This document shows, piece by piece, positions 23,841 to 36,010 of a stretch of 64,000 bases of DNA; position 1 is the first letter of the stretch; each line of letters opens with the position of its first letter. Position numbers and translations under genes: made by a program. The notes beneath the pieces were generated by a model, which saw nothing but the letters and a program-made list of their open reading frames with translations, did no database searches and had not been told where the DNA came from. Location of the stretch: contig NW_020312788.1 of NCBI RefSeq assembly GCF_003265705.1, positions 2,486,405-2,550,404 on the forward strand. Reading direction: 5' to 3'. This stretch comes from Callorhinus ursinus (taxonomy: Eukaryota; Chordata; Mammalia; Carnivora; Otariidae).

Positions 23841-24028
23841 TGGGGCGCCTGGGTGGCTCAGTCATTAAGCATCTGCCTTCGGCTCAGGTCGTGATCCCAG
23901 GATCCTGGGATCGAGCCCTGCATCAGGCTCCCTGCTCGGCGGGAGGCCTGCTTCTCCCTCTCCCATTCCCCCTGCTTGTGTTCCCTCTCTCGCTGTCTCT
24001 ATCAAATAAATAAATAAAATCTTAAAAA
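23841..24028 (+). mobile_element. CAN-SINE (SINEC) inserted in the minus-strand L1
   Basis: Plus-strand copy starting tggggcgcctgggtggctca, with B box gggatcgagccctg and tail aaataaataaataaaatctt. The target-site duplication aaaatgctagtgg is at 23827-23840 and about 24028-24041. Confidence 0.94.
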
Positions 24029-24254
24029 AAAATGCTAGTGGTATTTTGATAGGGATTGCATTAAATGTGTAGATTGCTTTGGGTAGTATAAACATTTTAA
24101 CAATATTTGTTCTTCCAATCCATGAGCATGAGATGTTGTGAATTTCTTTGTGTCATCTTCAATTTCCTTCATAAGTGTTCTATAGGTTTCAGAGTACAGA
24201 TCTTTTACCTCTTTGGTGAGGTCTATTCCTAGGTATCTTAACACATCATAACAG

Positions 24255-24492
24255 ATTGAATGTAGCAGCAGTGATGAGAATACAGCTCTCCTCTACTAAA
24301 CCATATATTACAGAGGACTGCAAAAATCTCTAGTTTTTGTTTTAGAAAATATAGTTATTTTTTTAAAAATATTTGTGTTACCATGTAATGATTTATTCTT
24401 TTTATTTCTAAATAAATGAATAAATGTATTTAAAATTCGTTTTAATTCCTAATAAATATTGATAGATAGGACTAATAAAAAAAGAACTCTTT
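24255..24492. other. AT-rich unique DNA
   Basis: Short AT-rich stretch between an L1 and a SINE. Nothing is recognised. Confidence 0.4.
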
Positions 24493-24510
24493 AAAATCTA
24501 ATATACTTGT

Positions 24511-24715
24511 GGGGCGCCTGAGGTGGCTCAGTCGTTAAGTGTCTACCTTAGGCTCAGGTCATGATCCCAGGGTCCTGGGATTGAGTCCCGCATCGGGGTC
24601 CCTGCTCCGCGGGAAGCCTGCTTCTCCCTCTCCCACTCCCCCTGCCTGTGTTCCTGCTCTCCCTATCTCTCTCTCTCTCTCTGTCACATAAATAAAATCC
24701 TTAAAAAAAATAAAA
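24511..24715 (+). mobile_element. CAN-SINE (SINEC)
   Basis: Plus-strand copy starting ggggcgcctgaggtggctca, with a (CT)n stretch and an aaaataaaataaaa tail. The imperfect duplication aaaatctaatatacttgt / aaaatcctgtatacttgt flanks it (from 24493 and about 24716). Confidence 0.92.
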
Positions 24716-24733
24716 TAAAATCCTGTATACTTG

Positions 24734-25904
24734 TTATAGTGTAAAAAGGACCAGAAACCAAAACGTTTGAAAATCACTGCACTAAAAATGGCAAATCAGT
24801 GAAATGAAAAACACCAAGTCTCTGAAGACCATATAGAGCAGAGCTGCCTTGCTGGCCTAGGCCACTCATATTGGGGTTGTTACATGAGGCAGAAATGAAC
24901 TTTTTGTTCTTTAAGCTACTGTATTGTTGGGTCTCTGTGATGCATTCTTGCTCCAGCTTAGTCTTCTTCCCGACCAACTGAAGACACATAGGGCAACAGA
25001 CACCCACATTGGAAAGAGCCCTGGTACTCAAGAGTTCTTTTAAATCTAATTCACTGAATAAGCAATGTTCAGCACGTGCAATGTAACATCAACCGGTATC
25101 TGATACTCATTTCAATACATCCCCACTTCTATCCTCCCCAGTCCTTAACATACACCAAAATTAGTTCCAAGAATCCAAAACCATAGAGTTAAATAAGGTT
25201 GAGGGGGGGAAGAATCTTTTTATCAAGGTGGTGATATACAATATTTGATCAGATAATCCATAGCCATGGGAAGAGAATAGGGTTATTGTTTGAGACAGTA
25301 TAGCCTACAAGACCTCCAGGATTTTCACAATTGTTTTTTAAATGAATTTGCCTTGAGCCAGGGTCTATCTACTTAAGAATCAGCATTCTGAGGACACTTT
25401 AAAGGAATTATATAAGAAAAGGGTGATAAGCCATAGCTTGCTCTCTCTCTTAAAAATATTGGGCACTTTAGGTTTGATTTTTCTTATGCTTTTAATGTTT
25501 ATTTTGTCACCATGTCTATGTATTATATCTGAAAACCTACAAGTAACAGGCCACATTACATGAATCATGAATCCAAACATATTAAGTATAACCAGTTCTA
25601 TGCTTCCTAAACTCCTAATCTGCCAGTACTCTTCTATCTAGATATGGCCATATATGGCCATGAAAGACACATATTTTAATGAGTGACTGTGTTAGAAGAA
25701 CAAATTGCATCATGCTATCATTATTTGAGAATGCTGTAGAAAAATGGAAAAATCAGATGTCTGCAAAGCAGCTGAATACCTGCAATGTTCAATTACATTA
25801 ATAGAGAACACCACTTTTATGAAAAGCAAGGCAATCTAGAAGTAGGGAAATGAAAGTTCTTTAATTTCCCAACCCCTGAAAAAACACATTATAAGGAAGA
25901 GAGA
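24734..25904. other. Unique non-coding DNA
   Basis: No gene or repeat is recognised. A perfect 18-bp palindrome (atggccata and its complement) lies at 25644-25661. Confidence 0.45.
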
Positions 25905-26065
25905 CTCAGAAAGGACCTAAGAGCCCCACTGCCAGGCCTTAATATGCCATTCACCAGCTAGGTGACAGTGGGTAGGTCAATTCATCCCTCTGGTTGCTCA
26001 TCTGTGAAATTAGGAGTTGGATTGTGTAATTCTTATGAGCCCTTCAAGCCCTAAATGTTGCCACT
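25905..26065 (+). repeat. MIR-family SINE fragment
   Basis: The order ccagctaggtgacagtgggt, tcatctgtgaaattaggagt and tggattgtgtaattcttatg, then cccttcaagccc, follows the MIR (MIR3-like) consensus in the plus orientation. Confidence 0.6.
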
Positions 26066-26885
26066 CCCTATGCCACCTTCTATTTCTCCCAAGACAAAAT
26101 CCTGGTTTGCCAGGCTCTGATCATGTTACAGACTCCAACACCCCACAAATGGAAACCCAACACCAGAGGAAGATCCCCTTTGTCTTCTTTTTGAAAGGAC
26201 TCCAGTTATCCACTGCAATTCAGAGTTTTTGATTCACTGACAAAATCAAGCCACTCTTATTAAACACAATCAGAGCATTATTAGTAATTGATATAATAAA
26301 AAGCTCATTTCTGTCCAATTTTATGAAGTTTGAGTGAAAGTCATAAAGTGAGTAATTGCTTTTCAATGTGTCCTGTATCTGTGAGGCTGAAGTTTTATAT
26401 TATATTTGGTATTGAAGATTTAAATTTTCTAAATTAAACAATGATGAAAATTTGATGATGATATTTTAATTCAGGAAGACAATTACGCCCCTTTCCTTAC
26501 TGCTACTTCCACATATTAAAATTCAGAAAGGAACTCACAAAACAGTTTACCACTATTCAATACTAATAGGACAACTGATCAAACCATAGCCTTTAAATGA
26601 GTGATACGTCCTTATACATTATTTATCTTCACTAAGTAGGACGGAGAATTATCTTTTGAGTTGCTGAGTTAATTACAAAGAAGAATTGATCTTTATGCAG
26701 TTAAGTTTTGATCATCAGTTTCTGATTTTAATCATAAGCCTATCTTCTTGTCCTCCCAGCTTCTGATCTTCCAAAACTGGGTAATCATTTTTGGAGGGAC
26801 AGGGAGGCTGCAAAATGTAAGTAGGATACGGAATGGCATCAAAGGCCTGAGGCAGCAATATAGCAGTGGTTTGCTGAATGTGAGA
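26066..26885. other. Unique non-coding DNA
   Basis: Nothing is recognised in this stretch before the L1. Confidence 0.45.
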
Positions 26886-26889
26886 CAAA

Positions 26890-28290
26890 GCTTTCCTCTT
26901 GAAAGAAGAACAAAGCTGGAGGTATCAGAATTCCAGATTTCAAGATATACCACAAAGCTGTAGTAATCAAAACAGTATGGTGCTGGCCCAGAAAAGGACA
27001 CATAGGTCACTGGGTCAGAATAGAGAGCCAAGAAATAAACCCATGCTTATATGGTCAATTAATCTACAACAAAGGAAGCGAAAACATACAATGGGAAAAG
27101 AAAGTCTCTTCAATAAATGGTGCTGGGAAAACTGAATGAAACTGGACCACTTTCTTACACCATACACAAAAAATAAACTCAAAATGGATTAAAGACTTAA
27201 ATGTGATACCAGAAACCGTAAAACCCCTAAAAGAAAACATAGGCAGTAATCTCGTGGGCATCAACCTTAGCAATAAATTTATGGATAGGTCTCTTCAGGC
27301 AAGGGAAACAAAGGCAGAAACTATTGGGCCTACACCACAACAAAAAGCTTTTGCATAGAAAAAGGTATCAACAAAACAAAAAAAGGCAGCCTACTGAACG
27401 GGAGAAGATATTCACAAATGACATATCCAACAAGGGGTTAACATACAAAATATATGAAGAACTTAATACAACTCAATCCAAAAAAAAAAAAACCAAAAAA
27501 CAATCCAATTAAAAAATAGGCAGAGAGGACCTGATTAGACGTTTTTCCAAAGAAGGCACACAGATGGCTAAGAGACACATGTTCAGCATCACTCATCGTC
27601 AGGGAAATGCAAATCAAAACCACAATGAGATATCACCTCATACCAGTCAGAATGGCTACTATCAAAAAGACAAGATATAACAAGTCTTGGCGAGGATGTG
27701 CAATAATGGGAACCCTTGGGCACTGTTGGTGGGAATGTAAATTGGTGCAGCCATGATGGAAAATAGTATGGAGGTTCCTCAAAAAATTAAAAATAGAAAT
27801 CCCCATATAATCCAATAATTCCACTACTGGGTATTTACCCAAAGAAAACAAAAAAACAGTAATCTGAAAAGATATAAATACCTCTATGTTTACTATAGCA
27901 TTATTTACAATAGCCAAGATATGAAAGCGACCTAAGTATTCATCAATAAGTAAATTGATAAAGAAGATGTGGTACATATACATACAATGGAACATTACTC
28001 AGTCACATAAAAAAGTATGAGATCTTGCCATCTGTGACAACATGGGTGGACGTAGAGGGTGTTATGCTAAGTGAAATAAGTCAGACAGCGAAAGAAAATT
28101 CCATAGGATTTCATTCACATGTGGAATCTAAAAAAAACAAAACAAATGAACAAACGAACCCAAAAGAGAAAGACCCATAAATACAAAGAACAAATTGGTG
28201 ATTGCCAGAGGAGAGAGGGATTGGGTAGGGGGGGATAACAAAATCGATGAAGGAGATTAAGAGGTACAAATTTGCAGTAATAAAAAAGGG
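26890..28290 (+). mobile_element. Older 5'-truncated L1 (ORF2 end plus 3' UTR)
   Basis: Recognisable L1 ORF2 nucleotide blocks run in order: ggaggtatcagaattccaga, acagtatggtgctggcc, caataaatggtgctgggaaa, actactgggtatttaccca, gttatgctaagtgaaataag, then a 3' UTR with ggtgattgccagaggagaga. Frames are short and broken (for example 26899-27135). It is more diverged than the L1 at 16.6 kb and looks like an L1MA-type subfamily. Confidence 0.88.
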
Positions 28291-29704
28291 GGGGAGCTAT
28301 TTTTCTCCATGAATAAAGAAAGCTCTTAAAAATCAATTAGATAGAAAGGCTGGGTGATTAATGATATTGGCAGGATACTGAAAATCTAATCTTAAATTCT
28401 CTATTTACCTGGAAGCAAAAACAAGACCGCCAAGTAGCCCCACTATATCACTGACCAACCTTTCTATGCAAATAGAACCAGGTTGTTTTTTATCTTCTGT
28501 TGTATTTTGAAATGCTTCTTTGTTTTGTTTACCTCAAGACCTAATGAATTTCTGAGTTCACTGATGTCTACAATATTAACCCATCAATGTTTACTTTCTT
28601 GTAGTTCGGTAAATGCTCTCATGTGGTTGTACTTATTACTTGCCAAATACCCGATTCTTCAGGCTCAAATACGATCAATCACAGAACTTGCCTGGGCAAA
28701 CAAGTGAAAAAACAAGGTTATTTATTGTACTGGAAAATGGCAAAGGCCATAAGGATGAACCAAGCTGGAGCCACAGGCCTCCAGGCTAAGGTATACAAAT
28801 AACATCAGGACTTCGGTCTATAGTTTCAAAGGCCACAACTCAGAAAACATGCATGAGGTAATCTTTAAATGGGAAACAGCCACAGACAATGACATTTAAC
28901 TTGTTCCAAAACAAACAACTTTAGTAACTGAGCTGAGAAGACACACTCTTCTGTTTCATCAGGAAGTATTATCTCACATCAAGCTAAGATTTAATTATCC
29001 TTTAACAGATGCATCATTGAATTAAGTGACAATGGTATTTTAGGTCTTCAATTAGTTTCTAAGATACCCTAATTGAAGGAGTTTTGCCACTATAAATATA
29101 TTTTCAGCTCCATAGGAATATCTCAGTTTGGAGTGCTTAAACATTGCCAGTGACCAATTCTGTAAATACTTGTTTTATAATACAAACGGAGTGAGAATCC
29201 ATCAATTTGCCTTCTGCTTCTAGAACAACAACCTGAAAGAACTGTGCCGTTTCCCCATACCATTGGTTTCAAACAGAAACAACATACATCTTTTACCTAA
29301 TAGTATTATAACAGAATTGTATTATATGTAGTTACTGTTCCAGTGATATTTAATCCCAGGTAGAAACTGTAACAGTAAACTGTTTTATAATGGGACTGAC
29401 TGATTCCGCCCCTGGAAAAACTAAGAGGACACCCAAAGAGAGGAGAATTAGTTAGCTCAGACAGGAAGTAATCAAAAACTGTCTAAATATAGGGAAAACT
29501 GGCATCTGTAACAAGCTCCAATCAGAAGATGGGAATTTGAAAATTAAAAAAAAAAAAAAAAGATGGAACTAGAAGGTAAGCTGTACAGTGGATTTCCTTA
29601 GTTTATGTTTGTGGAAATGACACCACTTTAACAATGGTATAAAAATAAACTGAATGCTGGAACAATTAAGTTTCTAATGTATTCTTATCGTTAATCATGC
29701 AATA
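28291..29704. other. Unique non-coding DNA
   Basis: No gene or repeat family is recognised. A poly(A) run at 29548-29563 could mark the end of an old retroposed segment, but I find no target-site duplication. Confidence 0.45.
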
Positions 29705-29955
29705 AAATCATTTATCCAGCAAATGCTCTGTGCCAGGCCATATTCTGGGCACCAGGGATTTAGGAATGAACAAAACACATAGACAATCACTGCTCTCACA
29801 GAATTTACCTTCTGGTGGAGGAGACTACCAATAAACAAGATAAATGAGCGAAAATACACACAATGTTATATGTGATGAAGGCTACAGGGAGAAAAATCCA
29901 GCAGGAAAAGGGATATAATATGTCAGAGGGTAGATGGGGAGATGATATTGATAGA
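29705..29955 (+). repeat. Ancient interspersed repeat (family uncertain)
   Basis: ctctgtgccaggccatattc, gggcaccagggatttaggaa and tgaacaaaacacatagaca, then caataaacaagataaatga, follow a common old mammalian repeat also seen here at 20325, 34905 and 39155. The continuation atgaaggctacagggagaaa fits the same family. Confidence 0.5.
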
Positions 29956-30911
29956 GTGGCCAGGGTGGGTGTCATTCAAAATAAAAACCCAAAGGAAATC
30001 ATTCTGACATTATAACTTCCGCTGTTCGGTCTTGCCTACAGTACCTTCTAGTTCCTACTTTTATTTATATATGTAAATAAAGTAAGCCAGTCATAGATTT
30101 GGGCGGGGGGAAGGCATGAAAAAGAGAAGAGATGGGCAGTTAGCTTTTAACTGGCAGTGACTTCACTGCTGCTTTCTAGATCTCTGTTTGTGTGCCATTT
30201 GTGAGTATCAAGTTGCATCCTTGCTAATTCCTTGTATGACTTTCCTGGAAAGAACACTGAGATGAGGGGGAATGAGGGGTGATAGGGGGTAAGGAGCTGG
30301 CCCAACACTGGAATGCAGGCCTTCACAATGCTGGCGTACTCTGGCAAGTTGGAGAATGAAAGGGAATAAAAATACTGCAGAAAAATTTGCTGGGTTTTTT
30401 GTTTTTGTTTTTGCATGGACCTGCTTCCTCATTTAAATTGACATGCTGTCAGCTGAAAAAAACAGTGTGATTTTCTGTTTCAATTCTCTGCTCACTAAAA
30501 TGGTCATAATGATCATTGTATCAGGTTTTATATAACTGAAGCAATACAGAGGCACGAATTTTAAAGTAAAAACATTTTAGGAATGGAAGTCATTGATTTT
30601 ATTCCTTAGATTACCCCAATCGCAACATATTGTGATTACAAAAGACAACAACAAAATGGGTAATAGAGAAATGAATTCACGAGAGACTTTATACATATAA
30701 CCAGGATGCTGAAGCTGTGTTTTTACATCAAAGACACCACATGATGAATACTTAATCCTTCAGTATGCTCAACCAGTATATCTAATCCTTGTAGTCTTTT
30801 AAAAAATCTGCTGTTCTTTATTATACCTTCTTCTCGTACAATCAGTAGGTTGATCCAAACCTCTTAGGACACTTAGGACATGTTCCGAGTTTATGTCTCA
30901 GAATTACCCAG
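29956..30911. other. Unique non-coding DNA
   Basis: Nothing is recognised apart from a short gttttt run at 30396-30413. Confidence 0.45.
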
Positions 30912-30926
30912 GAGTACATATCTTTT

Positions 30927-31053
30927 TTTTTTTCTTCTTTAAATTTTTTATTGTTATGTTAATCACCATACATTACATCATTAGTTTTTGATGTAGTGTT
31001 CCATGATTCATTGTTTGTGCATAACACCCAGTGCTCCATGCAGAACGTACCCA
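30927..31053 (-). mobile_element. Minimal 127-bp carnivore L1 3' end
   Basis: The reverse complement of the carnivore L1 3' terminus: attgttatgttaatcaccat, catcattagtttttgatgta and gtgttccatgattcattgtt, then cataacacccagtgctccat. The target-site duplication gagtacatatcttt (30912-30925) / gagcacatatcttt (31054-31067) has one mismatch. It is among the shortest L1 insertions one can still recognise. Confidence 0.9.
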
Positions 31054-31067
31054 GAGCACATATCTTT

Positions 31068-32259
31068 ATAAGTGAATGATATTCCTGGGAAATATGTAAG
31101 GAGAATAATCTTTATTAATCAAGTGCTGTCGATTCATGAGGGCCATGATCACAATCACTTTTCTTTTTCAGCTTGCAGATTGCTGGGAGCAACTTCAGAC
31201 TTATTAAAATAGAACCTTCGAGGGGTTAGTGCCCAGTTAATGTGTATGGTTCCCAAGCTCCCCAGGTGACCGATCTGCTGCCAGATTGAGAGCCTCTGCA
31301 CTGAGGCAAGCTGCTGGAACCTACAATACCTACGATACATCATGTGACAAGTGAGGCGTTCTACGGAAAAGCACTTGGTCACTGCCTAATTTAGCTGCTC
31401 TGTATGTTCCTACCTTTCTGTGAAGAATGGTGCTCGGGTTCTAAGTATCTGACACTTCACGTGACTTGACAAGTAGGGGAGTAGAAAGTGAAACCATAAA
31501 GTGATCTTATTGTTTATTTTAATAATTTCTGGAATGGCAGCCACACAGCATTAATACCTGAGTCTTGAAAGAGACACCCAATAGTACCAGTAATAATAGG
31601 CTTATTCTGCCCAGTATAGAATTTTATCCATCCTGAGCAGAGCCAGTGTCCTCGCCACCAGTTGCCTATACCAACATCGTTCTCCCCTTCCCTAGAGCCC
31701 CAATTTTAAGATGAGTATATGGTCTCCTGAAAATACAAGGAAAATATTTCTCAACCTTCTTGCAGCTATGTAGGGCTTTGTGTCTCAGTTCTGGAGTGAA
31801 AATTGTGTCTGGGATGTCTATAAAGGCTACTTAATGAAAGATGACTCCACTGGCAAGCAACTTTTTAACTGTTCGCTTTTCCTTCTTTTGGGGGTATTGT
31901 TGCATTCAGGTGACAGGTGGAGTTCTAGCAGCCATTTTGTGCCAGAAATAATCTTCAAAACGTAAGTTGTGTACTAGAGTAGTAGGAGCAGAAAGACATA
32001 ATATCCCTGCATGGAGCCATCATATCTGACTCTGGCTTATTTTATACAAGAAAAAACAATCCTTTTTCTTATTTAAGCCACTGTTGTTTATTTATTTATT
32101 TATTTTGCTATATACTCTAAACCTAATCCTAACTAAAACAATAAATAGAGAAGAATATCAAGGGACATATAAAGTCAAGAAGAGATTTCAGTGGTTTATA
32201 ATACCCATCCTATGAATTCCTAATACACTGATATTGCTTCCAGTATCCATAAAAAGCAC
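31068..32259. other. Unique non-coding DNA
   Basis: Nothing is recognised, except a (TTTA)n run at 32088-32104. Confidence 0.45.
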
Positions 32260-32355
32260 GTCACATATACAACTTTAATCTTACAAAGAGATTTAATAGT
32301 ATTTACCTTCATTTGCTGAAGCAAGACTGTAAAATAATTTACCTAATCTCTGTAT
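32260..32355 (-). repeat. Possible MIR remnant
   Basis: atcttacaaagagatttaat and gtatttaccttcatttgctgaagcaagac resemble a decayed reverse MIR. Low confidence. Confidence 0.3.
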
Positions 32356-32694
32356 ATTGAAGAATAATCAGTGCAGTTTAATAGCGTGAAATCTGATAAA
32401 AGATTAGAGCTAAAAATGGAGAGCAGGAGACGAATGAAAGTTCCATGCCATACAAAGTCACTAGCATATACCGTCTTGTTGACCATGGGGTAGAGGGTGA
32501 AGAGGAAGTGAAGACAATCCCAAGATCTCCACTTGGTTGGCTGCTACAGATGGTGATGTCTGTGTATAAGACGGGTAATGCCAGAGGAGTAATAAAGGGG
32601 ATAGAAATGCAAAGTCGAAGACAAAGTCAGAAAACAGACTGGGAATCCAGGTTGACTGGCTCTTCTTTTAAAAACATTGGATGATTCCACACCA

Positions 32695-33010
32695 ATTGCT
32701 CCATAAAGCCCAGGCTCCGTATTGTGATTTCAAGGCAATTTACAACCTGGCTTCAACCCACCTTTTCAGATTTGTCCTTTCACATCTCTGTCTCTTTGTC
32801 TATGATGCCCCACCAAACACAAATCTTATGCTCTAGTCACACATGACTGCTCATGGTCCCCCCAAACAAGCTTCACAGAAGCCCATGCATATTTCTTTCA
32901 TAACACGTATCTACTTTCCTGCAAATATCTATTTTCTTGTCTGCTTCCTGCACTCAACAGAACTATTTGAGGGCCTCGCCTATTATCTTGGATATAGCAC
33001 ATCAAAACAG
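32695..33010 (+). repeat. L2 LINE fragment
   Basis: The order aaagcccaggctccgtattg, tttacaacctggcttcaacc and caccttttcagatttgtcct follows the L2 3' region (caaggcccttcatgatctgg-type). Diverged, plus orientation. Confidence 0.5.
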
Positions 33011-34189
33011 ATAAGTACTCCAATACCTGTTTAATTAACAGAGGCTCCCATGCCAAGCCTCTGTGTTTTTGCTTACTTTGTTTTCCTTATCTGGAACACA
33101 GAAAGGAATCGATGATGACCCTGAATAGTCAGGGCTAGGTGAATAATACAGTGGTGGTTTTTATCTGGAGAGACCAGATCAGGAAAAAAAAAACAAAAAA
33201 CTGCCAAATAGCATCAGAAAAAGGAGAATTTTATACAAAGAGGTAACACATACACTCAAGTCTCTGATAATTTTTTCTTTCATGCAGCAAAATACATCAA
33301 GAGTGTGGAATCAGTAGTTCATGTTTGGAATAGGAAGGCAGGAGCATGACAAGGAAGAAAGCATTGGGGTGCTCAAGAGGCAGGGTGAGGCTGGATAAAG
33401 AAATGCATGACAGGAAACTCTCCATGCAACCAGAACGGTCACAATACTCACAAAACAGCCCCGTCAGCAGAAGTGGGATGTGTCCTGCTACTTCTTCATC
33501 CTCAACTGTGCTTCAGAACTTGATAAAGTACACTGCTAGATAAGGTCTGGGTTTCCCTGCTTCAAGGTTTTCTGAATGCCACTACAGTAGCATGGACTAT
33601 ACCATTTGTTAAACTTAGAAAGTCCCAATCCAGAGATACATTGCTTGGCTTCTGCAATTTGTAATAATAAGAAGAAATAAAATAATACCGTACGATAGTG
33701 CAGAAAACAGAAGAGCCTTATCCAGGTCATACATGAAAATATCCACCATCCTTCTGTGACACATATTCTTATTTTTGTTGAGAATTAACAAAGACGATTG
33801 AATGTAAGTTACTTTTTAATTAGTGTGATGTGGTACAATATAAACACAAGATAGGAGTTGAGAGTATTACAAAGTATTAAGAACATAAGAACTGATTTAG
33901 GAAATAGTGTATTCATGTTTCATGTTCATCCTTCAGGTCCTTTACACATAGTATTGGAATATGGTTTTAGGATACTCTTCAAGAGAAGAGAGTCTGAAAA
34001 AGGAAACTCCGTATTACTCATTCCTGGCTCAAATTTAAATGGCTTCTCAGTGTTGGTTGTCAGTGCAGGCCCACTATAAAAGCACAAAATAAATATTACA
34101 GAATCAAGCAATCACTCTCTGTAGAATTTAATCAAATGATTTAAAAACTTATGTTCACATAATGTTTAAAAGCAGTTTTATTCATAAAT
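33011..34189. other. Unique non-coding DNA
   Basis: Nothing is recognised; short open frames only. Confidence 0.45.
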
Positions 34190-34742
34190 TGCCAGAATGT
34201 GGAGGCAACCAAAATCTCAATAGGTGAAGGGATAAACAAACTGTGGTACATCCACACCATGGAATATTATTCAGTGATAAAAAGAAATGAGCTATCAAGC
34301 CATGAAAAGATATGGGAGGAACCTGACATGAATATTGCTTAAATGAAAGAAGCCAATGTGAGAAGGCTAGATACTGTAATTTACGACTATATGACATTAC
34401 GGTAAAGGCAGAACTATGGAGATGAAAACAGCAGCAGTGATCAGGAGTCGGAAGGAGGAGGGAGGGATGAATAAGCAGAGTGCAGAGGATTTGGGGGGCA
34501 AGTGAAACTACTCTATAGGATTCTATAAAGGTGCATGGATACGTGTCACTAAGCATTCATCCAAACCCACAGAACGATACGACACAAACAGTGAACCCTA
34601 ATATAACTATGGGTTATTAATTGTAACATAAGTACCACACTGGTGGGAAATGTTAATAATAGGGGAAACGGGGGGGGGGAGAGAAAGGGTATGTGGGAAC
34701 TCTTCAAGTTTTCTCTAAAGCTTAAACTGCTCAAAAAACACA
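34190..34742 (+). mobile_element. Old L1 3' end
   Basis: gaggcaaccaaaatctcaat, gataaacaaactgtggtaca and ccatggaatattattcagtg, then gggttattaattgtaacata and accacactggtgggaaatgt, give the end of L1 ORF2 and its 3' UTR in order. The copy is strongly diverged (L1MB/L1MC-like). The poly(A) end is eroded. Confidence 0.82.
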
Positions 34743-34904
34743 ACCTGTTAATTTTTTAAGAATGTTACCTTAAAACCTCCAAGTCATTTAATAATTAACT
34801 GAGAAGAGCATTTTGTCAAATGTTAGAAAAAGCAAGCAGCCTGGAAGACAATATAGCATAATTCAGAGTAGAACGCCTTGAGCAAGGGACACAATCTATT
34901 CCAT

Positions 34905-35095
34905 TTCTGTGAGAATTTGAGTGACTACTGCATGTCAGTCCCTGTTATGGGTGCGTGACAGACAGCAGTAAACACACAAAGATACCTGGCCTCATCGAGC
35001 TTATATTCTACTGTGCAGAGACAGACAACAACAACAACAAAACCAACAGAGAAAGCGAATTATACAACATGTGAGAAGTCCATGAGTGTTAGAGA
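34905..35095 (+). repeat. Ancient interspersed repeat (family uncertain)
   Basis: actactgcatgtcagtccct, tgacagacagcagtaaacac, acctggcctcatcgagctta and tattctactgtgcagagaca show the same layout as the elements at 20325, 29705 and 39155. It includes a short (CAA)n run at 35027-35040. Confidence 0.45.
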
Positions 35096-35147
35096 GAAAA
35101 AGGAGAGCAGATAAAGGGGATCCAGACTCCTGGGGAAGGGAGTGGGA

Positions 35148-35295
35148 GTAATTTCCTCGTTTGCTAAAGGGGATATAACAGGCCCCTGTGGGTATTATGG
35201 GTTCCATGAGATCTCCCATGTAACGTGCTTAATAGTGTCAAGCATACAGAAAGTGCTCAGTCAGTAAAGGTGACTTCTTATTATAATTATTGCTA
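35148..35295 (+). repeat. MIR 3' half
   Basis: tttcctcgtttgctaaagggg, then gtgcttaatagtgtcaagca and cagaaagtgctcagtcagta, match the 3' half of MIR in plus orientation. Confidence 0.55.
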
Positions 35296-35569
35296 AATAA
35301 GAATTCAGGTAAATGGCAGCAAATTTTTTAATAACTTTTATCATACCCACCATATTTTCAGTCCTGATTTTTTTTTTTTCCAATTGCTGGAGTAAAAGCA
35401 ATGATCATATTCTAAGTAAAAGATTCATGTACTTCAGGAGAAATGAGCACTTGTAGAATTTGTGGTTGTTTACCAGTAAAAACCATCTTTTCATTAGCCA
35501 TTCTGCTCACCTCTGCCAAGAAATCTCTTATATAATCATAAGGACAGATCTTAGAAAAGATATGGACAA

Positions 35570-36010
35570 CTACAGGTTAGGTTTAGTTGCCTAGGAGAAC
35601 AAAGTAACAGGGACTTAAAAGGTAGAGGCATTCATTTGTTACATAAAATGTCTGAAAATAAGTGATTGGGGACTTGTATCATGGTTTCACAAAGTCTTCA
35701 GGGACCTGGGTTCCTCCTCGCTCACTGCTCTGCCACTCACAGGGTGTAGACCTAGTCCCTGAGGTCCAAGAAAGCTGCCAGAGCCCTCACATCCACGTGG
35801 CAGGCAGCAGGGAGAGATAAGGAAGGCCTCATGTTTCCCTTTGATGAGATTCCCCAACAGGCACTTTCCACAGCAATTCTCCCAACTGCTGTCCTGGCTC
35901 CCAGCTCCAAGAGAGGCAGGTGCTGTTTCACTGGCAGAATTGTGTCCAGCTACGAGGCAGGGGGAATGGGCTCTGAGAGGTAGCAGCTGCTTTTCAGAGG
36001 AATGAAGCAC
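35570..36010. repeat. Probable ancient medium-reiteration repeat (unnamed)
   Basis: The layout ctgggttcctcctcgctcac, tgctctgccactcacagggtg, catccacgtggcaggcagca and aattgtgtccagctacgagg resembles a common old mammalian repeat. A 124-codon minus-strand frame across it (35687-36061) has no known domain and is not called a gene. The family is uncertain. Confidence 0.35.

Larger units (their letters stand above)
22186..24239 (-). mobile_element. 5'-truncated L1 on the minus strand
   Basis: Starting on the left with a short T-rich tail, the element reads 3' UTR then ORF2 C-terminal region in reverse. Minus-strand frames at 23219-23539, 23428-23622, 23647-23865 and 24035-24244 translate to L1 ORF2-like peptides but are broken by frameshifts. 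The candidate duplication is aacacaacataca (22171 on) against aacacatcataac (24240 on), slightly diverged. A SINE is inserted at 23841-24028. Confidence 0.9.
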
